Assembly: GCA_963678705.1 (NCBI GenBank)
Contig: OY783204.1
Coordinates: 4,716,334 to 4,780,333, forward strand
Reading direction: 5' to 3'
Origin: Panorpa germanica
Lineage: Eukaryota > Arthropoda > Insecta > Mecoptera > Panorpidae
DNA length: 64,000 nucleotides
In this document: in pieces, positions 1 to 10,939 of the stretch
How positions within the stretch are numbered: position 1 is the stretch's first letter
Layout of the letters: each line of letters starts with the position of its first letter
Program-made: the position numbers and the translations under genes
The notes under the pieces: generated by a model
What the model was told of the DNA's origin: nothing
What the model saw: the letters and a program-made list of their open reading frames with translations, nothing else
Databases searched by the model: none

Positions 1-386
1 TTCACCGATTCCACCCAATTTTGAAGAATTATCCTGCACGTATCTTGTATAAGAAACACATCTACATCTACACATCTCTGGAATAAGAAAACCAGTCGAC
101 AACCGTATCACTAGATATATTTAAATTTTTTATAATTAATCGTTGCCTAGGTGCTTCAACAAACAAAAAATAACGATGCTTACAATTTTTTCTACTGGTA
201 GACGATGCTGGGCCAAAAAACGGGCTGGGCTTTTTCGGAATACTGACGGTATTTCCTTTTACACCTAAACGTTAATGTCTGCCTGTGAAGCTGACAGACA
301 GACCGTATTACATTGAGAACAATGCACACTATTTTTGATTATGTTATGTCTTATTAAAAAATCTATCACTTCACTACTATTATCTG
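1..386. other. No recognisable feature
   Basis: AT-rich sequence with no open frame or repeat that I can assign. It precedes the first minus-strand retrotransposon fragment. Confidence 0.4.
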
Positions 387-828
387 CTAGCTGCAGTGCC
401 TCGAAGAAGCATTAGTATCAAGCGCCATTCCTAGATATTTTGCTTCATTCGCATGAGGAATTGTGTTTACGTTTATGAGTATGGGCAGATTTTTAGTATT
501 CTTTTGATATGTGAAATTTACGTGTTGATTTTGACTCATTAAATTTAATTCGCCACACTTTAGTCCAAGAGCTGACCTTGTCCACTGCATTTTGAAGTTT
601 TATTGTAACTTTATTGATAGTGTTCCCAATGGCCAAGATAACAGTACCATCCGCAAAGGTGGCCATTGTTGTTTCCTCATCTTGTATTATATCTCTTGTG
701 TAGAGCAAGTACAGTGTTGGGCCAAGCACATTACCCCGCGGTACTCCTGTACAGATGTTCTTAAAGTCTGAGGATTCATTGCCACACTTAACACGGAAGA
801 TTCTGTCTGCCAGATAGGTTTTAGTATT
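387..828 (-). pseudogene. Jockey-type reverse transcriptase fragment
   Basis: Two overlapping minus-strand frames (493-729 and 387-590), with upstream coding similarity to about 828, read as the middle of a non-LTR reverse transcriptase. Visible are a GVPRGNVLGPTLY block (the usual PQGSVLGP motif), a damaged active site FADG where FADD is expected, and a YLGM block. The second catalytic aspartate is therefore lost, and the frame breaks near 590. The fragment is interrupted at about 828 by the 3' end of the next minus-strand element. It is a dead partial copy; the jockey-superfamily assignment rests on motif spacing. Confidence 0.7.
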
Positions 829-2563
829 ATTTAATATTATTTATATATTAATTGTGTATGCCTTTCGGCTTTACAATCTACAGTATTATATTTCTAATAC
901 ATTTCATTCCTATATACATTCCAAACTTAAAACTAAACTAAACTAAACTTAAAATCTTCTCGACTTTTACTACTTCCAAAAGTGCTTTCTGCTTCTTCTT
1001 CTTTTGATCCTCTCTATTATTCTCCACCAGCTTATTACCACCAGTTTATTCTCCTGTTTTTCCTTTCCTTCTTACTATTTCCGCCATCCACCTCTTTCCT
1101 TCACTGCCTCCCTTTAATAGCTGGCCAATATTCCTTTCGCTTGCTACTTTTTCCTTACACTCAAACTTAATGTGCTCCAGTGTTTCGTCCTCCGCTCCAC
1201 ACATTCTACACTTTCTTTCCTCACTCTTTTCCCAGTATCTGTTTCCTTTTTCCTCATTTCCCAATCTAAACCTTGCTGTTCTTCTTATGTGTTTTATATC
1301 TTTTTCTATAAGGTACTGAGGCACATTATTTTCCCATAACCTCTTATATCTTTTATTGTAGTTACTTTTTTCTATTTTTCCCATTCTCTCCTGCTGCTGT
1401 GTCTCCTTATCCCTTCTCCTTAGCTCCTCTGCCACACTTGCGCCACCTTCTCTTCTCCTCTCTGCCTCCTCGATCGCCATTCCATTCCTTTCAAAGTATT
1501 CTTTTCTCTTCTTTGGACCTCCTCCCCCCCCATTCTTTATGTAATCCTCTCTTATTTTCTTTAAGATTTTGCTTTCCGCTCTGTTCAATTTCTCCTCGTA
1601 TTTTACCGCTCTTTCCCCTGTTTTAATTCGTATCTTATCCCTCTTTAGCTCCTCCATCACCATGTATCCTGGCGTGCACCTGTCCAGCCCTAGTACCCAT
1701 TTCATGTATCTCACCTGTATTCTTTCCAACTTTTCTTGTTCCTTCCACCCCCAAACCTCTGCTCCATACGACATCATACTGGCTATCAGTCTCTCATATA
1801 TCCATATTCTCTTTTGTATGTCCCCCCCAAATACCTTTTCCCCTAGTCCCCATACCCGTCGCATTGCTTGCTCTGCCTTCTTTGCCACCTCCCTTATATG
1901 CGCCTCTTCTCCATTATTCTTTTTAAAAGTGTAGCCCAGATATTTAAATTCTTCAACTTCCTCAATGTCCTCTGTCTTGTATTTCCACCTTTTATGTCTC
2001 CTTTTTCCACCCCCTTTTTTAAATACCATAATTTTTGTCTTTTCCACGTTTAACTCTAGTCCTTTTCTGTCTATATACCTCCCTAGCCGGTGTGCCATCT
2101 CCTGCAGCTCTCCTTCCCTTTTTGCCAACAGGACTATATCGTCAGCGTATGCTAAAGTCCATATCTTGTAGTGCCTTCCTATTAGCACCCCCCCCATCTT
2201 GTCCTCTTTCCATTACCCCCTCCAAGTCTGCTGTATATATCGCAAATAAAATGGGGCTCAGAGGACAACCTTGCCTCAACCCCTTGTCTGTCCAGAATTC
2301 TTCTGATTCTTCACCCCCAACTCTTATTCTCATTCTTGTTTCTTCGTAAATTTCTTCAATACATTCCATTATGTCCTCATCTATTTTTTTCTTTCTCATG
2401 TACTTCCACAATTTCTGTCTGTCGACCATGTCAAACGCCGCTTTAAGGTCGATGAACATTGCATATATCTGTCCTCCTTTTTCTATAGGTTTTAGTAGTT
2501 CACAGAATTGTTTCGGGAGATCTCGTTGCAATTTAAATTGCACACCCTCAATCCATACATTAT
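829..2563 (-). mobile_element. 5'-truncated non-LTR retrotransposon
   Basis: A minus-strand element covering the 3' part of a reverse transcriptase ORF plus a 3' UTR. On the minus strand it ends near 829-845 in a short TAATATTATT-like AT repeat directly after a GTAAAGCCGAAAGGCATA motif, a common style of 3' end in insect non-LTR elements. The left edge lies against the jockey-type fragment, so it probably inserted into that copy. The 5' edge near 2563 is approximate, and I see no clear target duplication. Confidence 0.6.
1046..2543 (-). pseudogene. Reverse transcriptase ORF, one frameshift
   Basis: Minus-strand pol remnant in two overlapping frames, 2543-2142 and 2197-1046. The first carries fingers/palm motifs (IDLKAAFDMVD, then GLRQGCPLSPILF). 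The second starts with the active site AYADDIVLLA, followed by a thumb block (EFKYLGYTF), a long basic alpha-rich C-terminal region and a CxxC...H...C knuckle (CRMCGAEDETLEHIKFEC). Both catalytic aspartates are intact, but a frameshift near 2150-2197 separates the motifs. There is no endonuclease or ORF1, so the copy is 5'-truncated. Such sequences are common in insect genomes; I am not sure of the clade (R1/LOA/CR1-like). Confidence 0.8.
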
Positions 2564-2914
2564 AATGTTGTAAGAAATTTTTCTCCTGAAATTATTTTCA
2601 AATTATTAAACTAAATATTAATTATTTATTTATTAAATACAATTTGAAAAGGGAGTAGATGTGTGTTGTACGATTAGTTTGAGAGTGATTTGTTTTTCGT
2701 GGAATAAACTTCCTTTCCACACATAAAAAAATTAATTTATTTAAAAATTATTTAAGTAGTTTATACTATTTAAATAAAGTATCATATATAATTAAAAAGG
2801 TGTATGAATTTGATTTGAACAAAAGAAAAAGGAAAATAATAATAGGAAAAATACTTTAAGTGTAGACTTCGTCGAAGTGACTTATAAAGGACATTTACTG
2901 AATTACATTTATTT
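2564..2914. other. Non-coding, possible Tx1 5' leader
   Basis: AT-rich stretch with no frame of note. It runs up to the ATG of the CCHC-type ORF1 at 2915 and may be that element's 5' UTR, but nothing in it proves this. Confidence 0.3.
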
Positions 2915-3490
2915 TTGAAAAATGAATTAAAACTATCGGTGGAAGATGTTATGGCCATTCAAATTAATGGAAACAAGATGATAGTAAAAATTGGAGAACA
3001 TTTATTAATTGATGACATTATTGAAATGACTAATGGGAAAATAATTAACAAAGGTGCAGATAACAATAATTATAATGTGTATATAGAAAGAGCAGATAAA
3101 TTCACAATAGTAAGAATGCACAATATAGAATATGAAATTCAAGATATAACGATTCAACACGCACTACAAGGATATGGTACAGTTATTAGCATCAAAAAAG
3201 AAACATGGGGTAAAGATATGCCTTTCCCAGTTTATAACGGAACAAGATCAATAAAGATGATTTTAAAGAAAGAAATCCCATCGTATATACCAATGATTGG
3301 CAGAAATGTTTGGGTTAGTTATGCTGTGCAAAATAAAACTTGTAGGTTTTGTGATAAAGAAGACCATTTAGGACAAGATTGCCCTGCTAAAATAAGCAAT
3401 AGAATAAATTCAAATGGTTTCGCGCGCAGCTATGCGGCCATTGCGAGGAATACAATGAATGTCAAAACGGTAACTGAATGGGCGCGTTCT
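2915..3490 (+). pseudogene. Tx1/L1-like ORF1 (RNA-binding, CCHC), 3'-truncated
   Basis: An open frame of about 190 residues reading like ORF1 of Tx1/L1-type non-LTR elements. After an N-terminal RNA-binding-like half there is a VYNGTRSIKMILKKEIPSY block, which I associate with Tx1 ORF1 proteins, and then one CCHC knuckle (CRFCDKEDHLGQDC). The ORF1 protein coats element RNA. The continuous frame runs on to 3589, but from about 3510 the other frame is clearly R2-like reverse transcriptase, so the last ~35 residues are a chimeric read-through. A Tx1-like ORF2 occurs 7.5 kb downstream; they may or may not be one dispersed copy. Confidence 0.6.
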
Positions 3491-3509
3491 CGACACTCAA
3501 CAGCTGTAC

Positions 3510-5032
3510 AACAGTTGTTTAAGGAGATCCACTCTCCCCCCTTTTATTCAACATTGTACTCGATACAGTGTTTGACAAGCTGGAAGTAACGGACGGCTAT
3601 CGGCTTTATAATAAACATGTCAAAGCACTAGCTTTTGCTGACGATATACTGTTAGGTAGGTATGAACAAACAGGATGCCCAAATGCAACTTGATATTGCA
3701 TGCAATACGCTTAATCAATTAGGTCTAAAATTGTCAGCAAGCAAATCGTCAACTTTTGAAATTAAGAGTCTTTCAGGTAACACGTTTGGTATTATCGATC
3801 CAGGTCTAAAAGACCCTATAAGTGAATTTTATTTACCTCACAACGAGTGCACTCAAATTTTTAAGTACCTCGGAATGCAATTTTCTCCGTGGGTAGGAAT
3901 TAAAGCTGATAACATAGTCAGCTATTTGTTAAACAGTTTGGAAAGGCTCAGCAAGACAAGTCTAAATGCACTTCAAAAACTTGAAATGCTTAACACCCAT
4001 ATAATTAGTTCTTTCTCGTTCAGAACTACTATAAGTCCACCTAATGTAACGCAATTGCGTGAAATAGATCAAGCGTGAATAGAAGAAGCTTGATGAAACG
4101 ATCTTTGCATTTGCCGGATGAAGTCTCTACCGGATTTTTGTGTACTCGAGTGAGAGACGGAGATCTAGGATTGCCGAGACTTGAACTACGTAACCGTTTT
4201 ACGGTTCTGTGTAGCTATGTGAAATTACAAGAAATGGATGATGACATTATTAAGACAGTCACATCAAATGCCAGGTTTTTGAAGAAGGCAAAAATCTAGT
4301 TTGGCCTTGTAAACTAGACGAAGTAGATAGAGCAAGACTCGAAGCAAAACGAAGGGAAAGGCGCAAATGGGGTTACCTAAATATGCAAGGTATTGGCGCC
4401 GCTTGTTTTAAGAATAGTTCAATCTCTAATAGATGGTTGAGAGACCCGTCAATTCGGCTCAGAACCAACACGTTCGGATGTAAACTTGTACAATCTAAAA
4501 GAGGAGGGTCGGACGACGTAATGTGCGACGCCTGCCATCTGAAGGTGGAGTCATTGGGGCATATACTGGGGCAGTGCCATGTGTTAAAACCGTTACGGAT
4601 CAACCGTCACAATGAAATTTTAAACCTTATAATCAAAAAGCTGGCTAGTAAACGCAAGGAAAGTATATTAATTAAGGAACCGTGCCTTCAGTCGCCACTT
4701 GGCCTGCTCAAGCCGGATCTAATACTTTTCAACAAGAAGGCTGGTATCATCGACATTACGGTTAGATTCGAAAATAAAGACAGTCTGCTTCATGCAGCTG
4801 ATGAAAACCGTGACAAATATAACATTTTAATTCCGCAACTTTTACAACAACATGACCTAAATTCAGTAGAAGTAATACCAATTGTAGTAGGGTTCTACCG
4901 AAAGCAACTACAGCATATCTGAGCAAGTTGGATATCGACACGTATCACTTGAAACTTACATGTTCAATGATTGCATTGAGAACGTCGGTTGAAATGGCGA
5001 ATATTTTTATATATTACTTTAGGAATTGTTAG
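3510..5032 (+). pseudogene. R2-like pol, 3' half (copy A)
   Basis: 5'-truncated pol of an R2-clade-like non-LTR element with a restriction-like endonuclease. It enters at the GDPLSPLLFNIV block (3523), has the active site LAFADDILLG near 3630, a YLGMQFSP thumb block, then a CCHC motif of the R2 spacing (CDACHLKVESLGHILGQC, ~4525) and the endonuclease signature KPDLILF...IIDITVRF (~4715-4770). Frames break near 3660, 4078, 4300-4380 and 4890. After the last shift the C-terminus matches copy B and stops at 5030-5032. Both catalytic aspartates, the CCHC and the PD...D residues are present, but the frameshifts make it dead. Confidence 0.8.
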
Positions 5033-5366
5033 GTATACCTTTGTTGATAATGTTACTTTAGCGTGCTCTTGGTGAAGGCACAAGAAATGTTTTATATGTT
5101 TTATATTTTGTTGGAAAAAAGGCGCACGAAATCACAGCCAAAAATAATAAGTGCATAAATATAGTTTTAAACTGCAATAAAAAGGCACTGGAAAAAAATA
5201 AGCCATAAAACGTCCTGTTGGCTTTGCCTAGTCGTTTTTTATACTCCCAAGAGTGCTGTAAGTGAGTCCGCCCCCCATGCACTTGGCCTAAGGCACCTTC
5301 AGCAGGGAGTTGGCGGCCGTCCGGTTGACGCGATGATCCCATCTGGATTGTAGTATGGTTGGACAT
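5033..5366 (+). other. R2-like 3' UTR (copy A)
   Basis: Matches the 3' UTR of copy B (35,537-35,860) in block order: a GCTCTTGG(T/C)GAAGG(C)(A/G)C block just after the stop, a poly-A-rich part with GC(A)GCACGAAA, then a GC-richer terminal block with CCAAGAGTG(C/T)TGTAAGTG(A/G)GTCCGCC, GCGGCCGTCCGGT and the shared end GTATGGTTGGACAT. R2-type 3' UTRs fold and are bound by the reverse transcriptase as template; the shared block order fits that role. The minus-strand frame 5058-5366 is a shadow of this. Confidence 0.65.
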
Positions 5367-5459
5367 AAGTTCCTAGGGGTAACTCCACGCAGTCAAGCCT
5401 GGGCAGATGAAACAGTTGTACAATTGTTGAGTAAATGTAGCGCACGAACGCGCTAAAGA

Positions 5460-5493
5460 CGACCGCTCACTAAACATGTTGAGTGAGCGGTCG
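5460..5493. repeat. 34-bp near-perfect palindrome
   Basis: CGACCGCTCACT at 5460-5471 is the exact reverse complement of AGTGAGCGGTCG at 5482-5493. The ten-base spacer contains AACATGTT, so only one base pair mismatches across 34 bp. The right arm plus its continuation (GCCATTTTTTCCATCAAAA) recurs at about 5773-5802. Confidence 0.8.
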
Positions 5494-5682
5494 CCATTTT
5501 TTCCATCAAAAATATTTTTCGTATGCGCGCATATATTTGAATCGTCCAGTTCATCTCCACTATGTACATTTTTTATCTTCTATCTAATTCAATACCCAGA
5601 ATTTCAAAAATGAAATTAAAAAGAATAATATTAAAAAAAAAAAATGCAGATAAACTTGGTGAATATCACTAGAATGCTTAAA

Positions 5683-5802
5683 AGCTGTCTCTGCTTTCTA
5701 AACATTTTATGTGACCGGTCATCATTTTTGTTAATTGAATGTGAGAGCTGTCTCTGCTCTCTAAGCATTTTATGTGAGCGGTCGCCATTTTTTTCCATCA
5801 AA
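5683..5802 (+). repeat. Two 63-bp direct repeats
   Basis: AGCTGTCTCTGCT at 5683 and 5746 starts two copies of a unit ending in ATTTTATGTGA(C/G)CGGTC, 63 bp apart. The second copy ends in the same GAGCGGTCGCCATTTTT block as the palindrome at 5460-5493. Together they form a small repeat cluster just upstream of the Myb/SANT-like pseudogene and could be the sub-terminal region of a DNA transposon, though I see no matching downstream end. Confidence 0.55.
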
Positions 5803-5882
5803 ACAAATTGTCGCTACTGTTCTGATCCGTTAGTAGACCTTCTGAAAACCCGGGGTTTAATTTCAAACTTGTCTGTTTAAAA

Positions 5883-6801
5883 ATGAGCGACGTATATTCT
5901 GCGAACTATATAAAGGATGGTGTGGAATATATTATTGCAGATACGTACGATGTGCATGTAAAATTACATAATGGTAAGTAGCAATAATATGGCACTGCTT
6001 CAAATAGATCCAGAATATTTGAAAGGTTATTTCAAAGTACACTTAAATTACTTAGAAATATCTAATCCTGCTGTTAAAGTAAGTACTTCACAGGCGGAAA
6101 TCATTCCACAAGGTTAGATTGCGATATATTTCAAAGCGAATATGAGTTTTAATACTTTGCAACTAAGATTTATTTTTACTTGCAGAAACAGAAAGTTTTA
6201 CGTGGAATCCTAAAAAAACGAAATTATTAGTCACTTTTTATATGGGTATGAAAGCAAAACTAAGAGACCCAAAATTAAAAGAAAAGAATCTGTGGGCAGT
6301 AATTGGCAAAAAGTTTTAAAAAGAAGGATACAAAAACATCGCTTGTGATATTCTGGACAGAAAATTTCGAAATTTAAAGAAAACATATACCACTATAAAA
6401 GATAATAAATCCACCACAGGTAAAGGACGTGTCAATTCGGAGCATTTTGACATGTTTGAAAATATATTCGAAAGTGACTGTACAGGGTCTACCTTGGACG
6501 TAATCATTTCAATTACCAGTTACCCAACCTACTGCAACTGATTTCCATATAATGGGGCCATCGACGAGCACATCCATAAATCATTTGGTTTCCGATTCCC
6601 CGACACCAGATGATACTTTACCATGTACATCAGGGTCATCGGGAACAAAACAAAAAGGTGGTAAAAAAACTTGTAAAAGAACAAATAGAACTTAAAAAAA
6701 AACATATAAAAATTTTGGAAGTAATTTCGGAAGGTATACTAGTATCCAACCAAATTCAGCAGGAAAGAAATGAGTTAATAAAAGAATTACTTACTTACTA
6801 G
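5883..6801 (+). pseudogene. Myb/SANT (MADF-like) DNA-binding protein, broken
   Basis: Spliced gene relic. Exon 1 (5883-6112) starts with MSDVYSANYIKDGVEY, has a one-base frameshift before 5989, continues NMALLQIDPEYLKGYF, and ends CAAG|GTTAGA. Exon 2 begins after TTGCAG at 6186 in the correct phase and carries the DNA-binding fold: FTWNPKKTKLLVTFY, LWAVIGKKF, then DILDRKFRNLKKTYTTIK. A TAA at 6317-6319 interrupts it. A Ser/Thr-rich linker lies in a shifted frame (~6540-6650), and the C-terminal helix QQERNELIKELL ends at the stop 6799-6801. A possible AATAAA lies at about 6850. Such proteins occur as insect family genes and as accessory proteins of Harbinger transposons; introns argue against retrocopying. 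Confidence 0.7.
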
Positions 6802-6849
6802 AGAAAGGAATAATCCTGGAATCTAAAATATGTTTTCAAATTTTATGTG

Positions 6850-8577
6850 TTAATAAAGGTTCAAATTGAGGAAAAACAAACAAACCAAGAGGTGTCTGAT
6901 AAAAATAGAGGACAAGAAGACAGTGAATCAGAATCTGAAGGATCGTCTGAGAATGGACAGAATGATTCAACAGACGAATAAAGAGAATATCCATTATCAC
7001 AGTTTTCCAGAAATTTGAGAGACCGTTCAAAGTTGTCCAAACCAAAATATCTGAAAGATTACGTAATGTTTGGTGAAGAAACAGTTTTTCAAATCACCAC
7101 ATCTGAAACTTATGAAGAAGCTCTCAGTGGAAACAAAAATCATTGGAAAGAAGCAATGGGCAATGAGATAAAATCCTTGAAAGAAAACCATATATGGGAA
7201 CTAACAAGTTTGCCAAAAGGATCTAGAGTGATACCGTCTAAATGGGTTTTTAGAGTCAAATCGAATCCTAATGGAGAGTTGTTATAAAAAGTGACAGTCA
7301 CAGACATGGTGTGGATTTTAATGAAACATTTAGTCCAGGAGCAAAACTAAGCACGCTAAGCTATGCTAAGTATTGCAGCTATAGAACAGATGTATTTAAT
7401 TCAACAGCATTTTTATACGGACATTTAGATAAGGATATATACATAGAACAGCCAGGGGATATACTGATGGAACTAAATATGTCTGTAAATTACTAACGAG
7501 TTTATATGGGCAAAAGCAAGCTCCTAGATGTTGGAACAGAAGATTTAGCACGTTTCTAAAAGAAATGGGGTTTAGAGCCAGTGAAGCTGATCCTTGTTTT
7601 TATATTAGAGAACGTAAAAATAAAAAGATAATGGTTGAATTGTTTGTTGATGATGGCCTGGTTATGGCAAATAATAAAAAGGACTCTGATTTATTTATAG
7701 AAGAATTAATGAAAGAGTTTAAAATCACCGTTAAACCAGCATCTTATTATTTAGGATTTGAAATTGAACGTTTTGAAGATGGTTCAATTAAAATTTGTCA
7801 GCAATCTTACGCAAGGAAACTATTAGAACGTTTCAAGTTCAGCGAGTGCAAACCAGTATCTACGCCCATGGTGAAGATAGGAGAACATGAAAGTCAAGAA
7901 AGTGACAAAAGTCATGATTTTCCATACAGAGAAGCTGTAGGAGCATCAATGTACCTAATGATAGGCACTAGACCAGATTTAGCCTACAATGTTAGTGTTT
8001 TGTCAAGAACCTTAGACTGTCCAAGTGTGCAAGGTGTGGCAAAATTAAAAAGGGTATTTCGCTCTATAGCAGATCTAGGAATATAGTTCAGAGCAGATGG
8101 CAGTTGCAAGTTAGACTGTTACAGTAATGCAGACTTTGGAGGATGCAACAAGACTGGTCGCTCTACTTTAGGAGTTGTAGTGACTTATGCAGGAGGAGCC
8201 GTGTCATGGCTCAGTAAAAGGCAACAATTGACTGCTACGTCAACAACTGAGGCAGAACTAGTGGCGGCAAATGAAGCAGTCAAAGAAATTATATGACTAT
8301 CAAGATTGTATGAAGAAATAAGTTGTCCAAAGCAAATACCTACTCTTCAGATAGACAACCAAGCAACGATTAAACTTTGCCATAGTCCTGAGAACCACCA
8401 TCGTACGAAACACATAAGAATAAAATATTTCTTTATAAGAGAAAAGGTGTTGGAAGGTGCTCTATAAGTTAAGTATATCACTACTGAAGATCAAATAGCT
8501 GAAATCATGACCAAGCCATTTCCAAATCCAAGACTAGTGAATTTGAATAATAAGTTAGGACTTTTGCAAAGAATTTA
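6850..8577 (+). pseudogene. Copia-type pol, 3' half
   Basis: Ty1/copia pol from the linker before reverse transcriptase to its end. Visible are the acidic linker (6850-6980, stop at ~6979), the reverse transcriptase start WKEAMGNEIKSLKENHIWEL and SKWVFRVK (7140-7260), the NETFSP block (~7318), AFLYGHLDKDIYIEQP (~7410), the active site LFVDDGLVMA (~7640), TRPDLAY (~7970), and RNase H in another frame (YSNADFGGC...TSTTEAELVAANEA, 8110-8290; then TKHIRIKYFF). Stops or shifts occur at ~7285, 7496, 8086, 8295 and 8467. Gag, protease and integrase are missing. Confidence 0.8.
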
Positions 8578-8668
8578 GAAAATATATTGTATAATATATT
8601 TTATATTCAAGTAACTTAAGTTTATAAATTGTCCAATTCTGTTTAAAGAGTCAAGAAAAAAGGGAAAG

Positions 8669-8999
8669 TATTGAGATTTAGTATCTAGAAGACTAGATTT
8701 AGAAAACTAGACATAATGTTTTTTTCTAATGTAACTTTGCAATAACTAAAGAGGCTTACTAAAAATAATTAATAAAAAGATCTAAAATCTTTTACACAAA
8801 ACGGTCTTGTTTGTTTAAAATATCAATTATACATATTCTCTGTAAAATATAGAAGGTTATGGGTACCAGCTACGTATTTGTAAATATATAAAAGGGAATA
8901 GAAGCTACAGATAGCATATGTGAAGAAGATGGACGAATCCTATCGATAACTGTTGAAAGTCATAGATTAGTAAATATAGTCAAAGTTAAAACATAACAT
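8669..8999 (+). repeat. Probable copia 3' LTR
   Basis: A polypurine tract (AAGAAAAAAGGGAAAG, 8653-8668) is followed by TATTGAGATTTAG, close to the TGTTGAGA start common in copia LTRs. Inside is a TATA-like TATATAAAAGGG near 8885-8897. I place the end at ATAACA near 8999, but without the 5' LTR in the window this is a guess. Confidence 0.45.
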
Positions 9000-9033
9000 T
9001 TTCTGTACGTGTAGAGAACAACAGAAGCTTGTA

Positions 9034-9288
9034 GTGTAGAAGAAAAATCAGTGTGAGTGTCAAAAAACGGGTAGTTGATGCTGGTTTTAGAGTACCCATT
9101 TCACCACAGAAAACATGTAATCGTGTCAAAGCTCCGTCAGAAGATGAATTTGTAAAAGAAGTGTAGAAGAAAAATCAGTGTGAGTGTCAAAAAACGGGTA
9201 GTTGATGCTGGTTTTAGAGTACCCATTTCACCACAGAAAACATGTAATCGTGTCAAAGCTCCGTCAGAAGATGAATTTGTAAAAGAAG
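9034..9288 (+). repeat. 127-bp tandem duplication
   Basis: The block from GTGTAGAAGAAAAATCAG to GTAAAAGAA at 9034-9160 is repeated directly at 9161-9287 with no difference that I can see. The 127-bp unit is not a multiple of three, so it shifts the transposase frame. Identity between copies suggests a recent duplication inside an old relic. Confidence 0.85.
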
Positions 9289-10000
9289 TCGTAATAAGCG
9301 ATTAATTTATGAGAAGAATTTTCAATGTAAAAATATATTTAGATGTATGCACTTAAAAAATATTCTGAAATATTAATTATTTGCAAACTAATTTCAGTGG
9401 AGAATGTGTCACTAATATTTTCAACAAAGTGTCAGATATTGGATTACCATGATATGAATGCAGAATTGTCCAAGAAATGGCTTAAAGAACAACTTCATTC
9501 CCAATTTACAAGAGCCATTCTTAATGATCATATATAACCCAGCATATATTCCAAATGATATTGGAACCTCTACCTAACACAACATGGAAAAAAAAACGAT
9601 TTATCTTCAAAAAAATAATATTTTAACCACACCAGAAATGCTAAAAACCGAACTTTCGTTTCTTGCTAAAGGAAGCCGTTTATAAAATGTATATGAAATT
9701 CACCGCATCACAAAGAAACATGGTCACAAAGTAAGCGTCTTCCACCTTATCACTGCAATTTCAATGCTATTGACTTAATAGAGTAATATCAAAAACATTG
9801 GCACAGATAAACTGAAAGATGAAAATGTTTTATCCATGTGGCAAGAACCGTTAAACAGTGTGGATGCGGTGTATTGTACAAATTGCATAAAGACTGTGTG
9901 AAACAAGATGTTGCAATGTTGAGATATTATAAAGAAACACGACCGAAGATTTTTTTCTTATACAGATAGGAGGTCCTGGCAATGATAGTGATAGTAATTA
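9034..10000 (+). pseudogene. IS630/Tc1-like DDE transposase relic
   Basis: Heavily decayed transposase of a type I know from insects with a DDE_3-type core. A basic linker (KKRVVDAGFRVPISPQK) lies in the tandem duplication at 9034-9288. Next is the catalytic region LDYHDMNAELSKKWLKEQL (~9440-9490), then TPEMLKTELSFLAKG (~9630-9660) and YEIHRITKKHGH (~9690-9720), with traces of the LPPYHCNFNAIDLIE block in another frame (~9745-9780) and an acidic tail near 9980. The segment normally carrying the second aspartate appears deleted after 9490. Many stops and shifts are present. Confidence 0.55.
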
Positions 10001-10890
10001 AAGAGGACTTATTAGTAATTGTTATTTTACACCGTTCTAGCACTGACGACTTCTTCACACATCACGTCACTTCACACATGTGAAATACACCGCTGCTTCC
10101 TAAGTTTTATTATTATAAGTGCATAATTAATTTAATTGTGATAACAATCTAACAAGGAACTAAATACGAAGACACAGCAGTCTTACGTCAAGCATAATTG
10201 ATTTGAGCTATTGTGCCATCATTAATAATAGTGCATATTATATTATAAACAATTATATAAAGAAACATAAATAAAGAATTAACTTTTACTCAGTTATTAT
10301 TATTTACAAAAATAACATGCACTGCAAATATTTCAATATGTATAAATATTAATTAATAAATAAGAAGTGCATGACAACTAAATCTTTAACAAGTTAATTT
10401 AGTAAAAAACAGTTAATTTATACATAAATAATTTCTAAACATATTCGTTCATATAGTTTTTTAAATTATTTCACAATAACTCTCATAGATGACGTTGCTA
10501 CAAAATATATTTTGCTGTATATTAAGAGAAATACGTTCATCAAATCTTAGTCCAGGCATTCCTTAGACATACGTCATCGCCGATCTATCGTAACTTTGAC
10601 TATACTTAAAATATTATAATATTTGATAATAAATTTGACAGTTCGTTCTATTACAATAAATAAATTTGACAAATTTAAATTTATTACAAAAAAAACACAG
10701 ACATACGTTTATACAGCAGTCTATACTTAACAAAGCAGACAACTGGTGTTTTTTTTATCCTTTTCACTCCCATATATAATAGTAATAAGAGTGAGACATT
10801 GCTTTTTTAATGTGTCGTAGCTTTATGCAGCTGAACTTTTAAAAGTATGACTCGTCGCCGATCTATCGTAACTTTGACTATATATATAAT
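10001..10890. other. Non-coding; one short direct repeat
   Basis: AT-rich and gene-less. The string CGCCGATCTATCGTAACT, followed by TTGACTATA, occurs at about 10,576 and again at 10,856, roughly 280 bp apart and preceded by CGTCAT or CGTCG. No other structure seen. Confidence 0.5.
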
Positions 10891-10939
10891 TTTTCTGGGT
10901 CCAAATATAGACAACAACGCATAAAGCTTGCTAATGAAA

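Noticed and set aside
1399-2349. Several plus-strand frames rich in Pro, Ser and Phe
   Set aside because: Shadows of the minus-strand reverse transcriptase; no start context or motif.
9343-9537. 64-residue frame as an independent small gene
   Set aside because: It contains the LDYHDMN block of the IS630-like transposase and is part of that relic.
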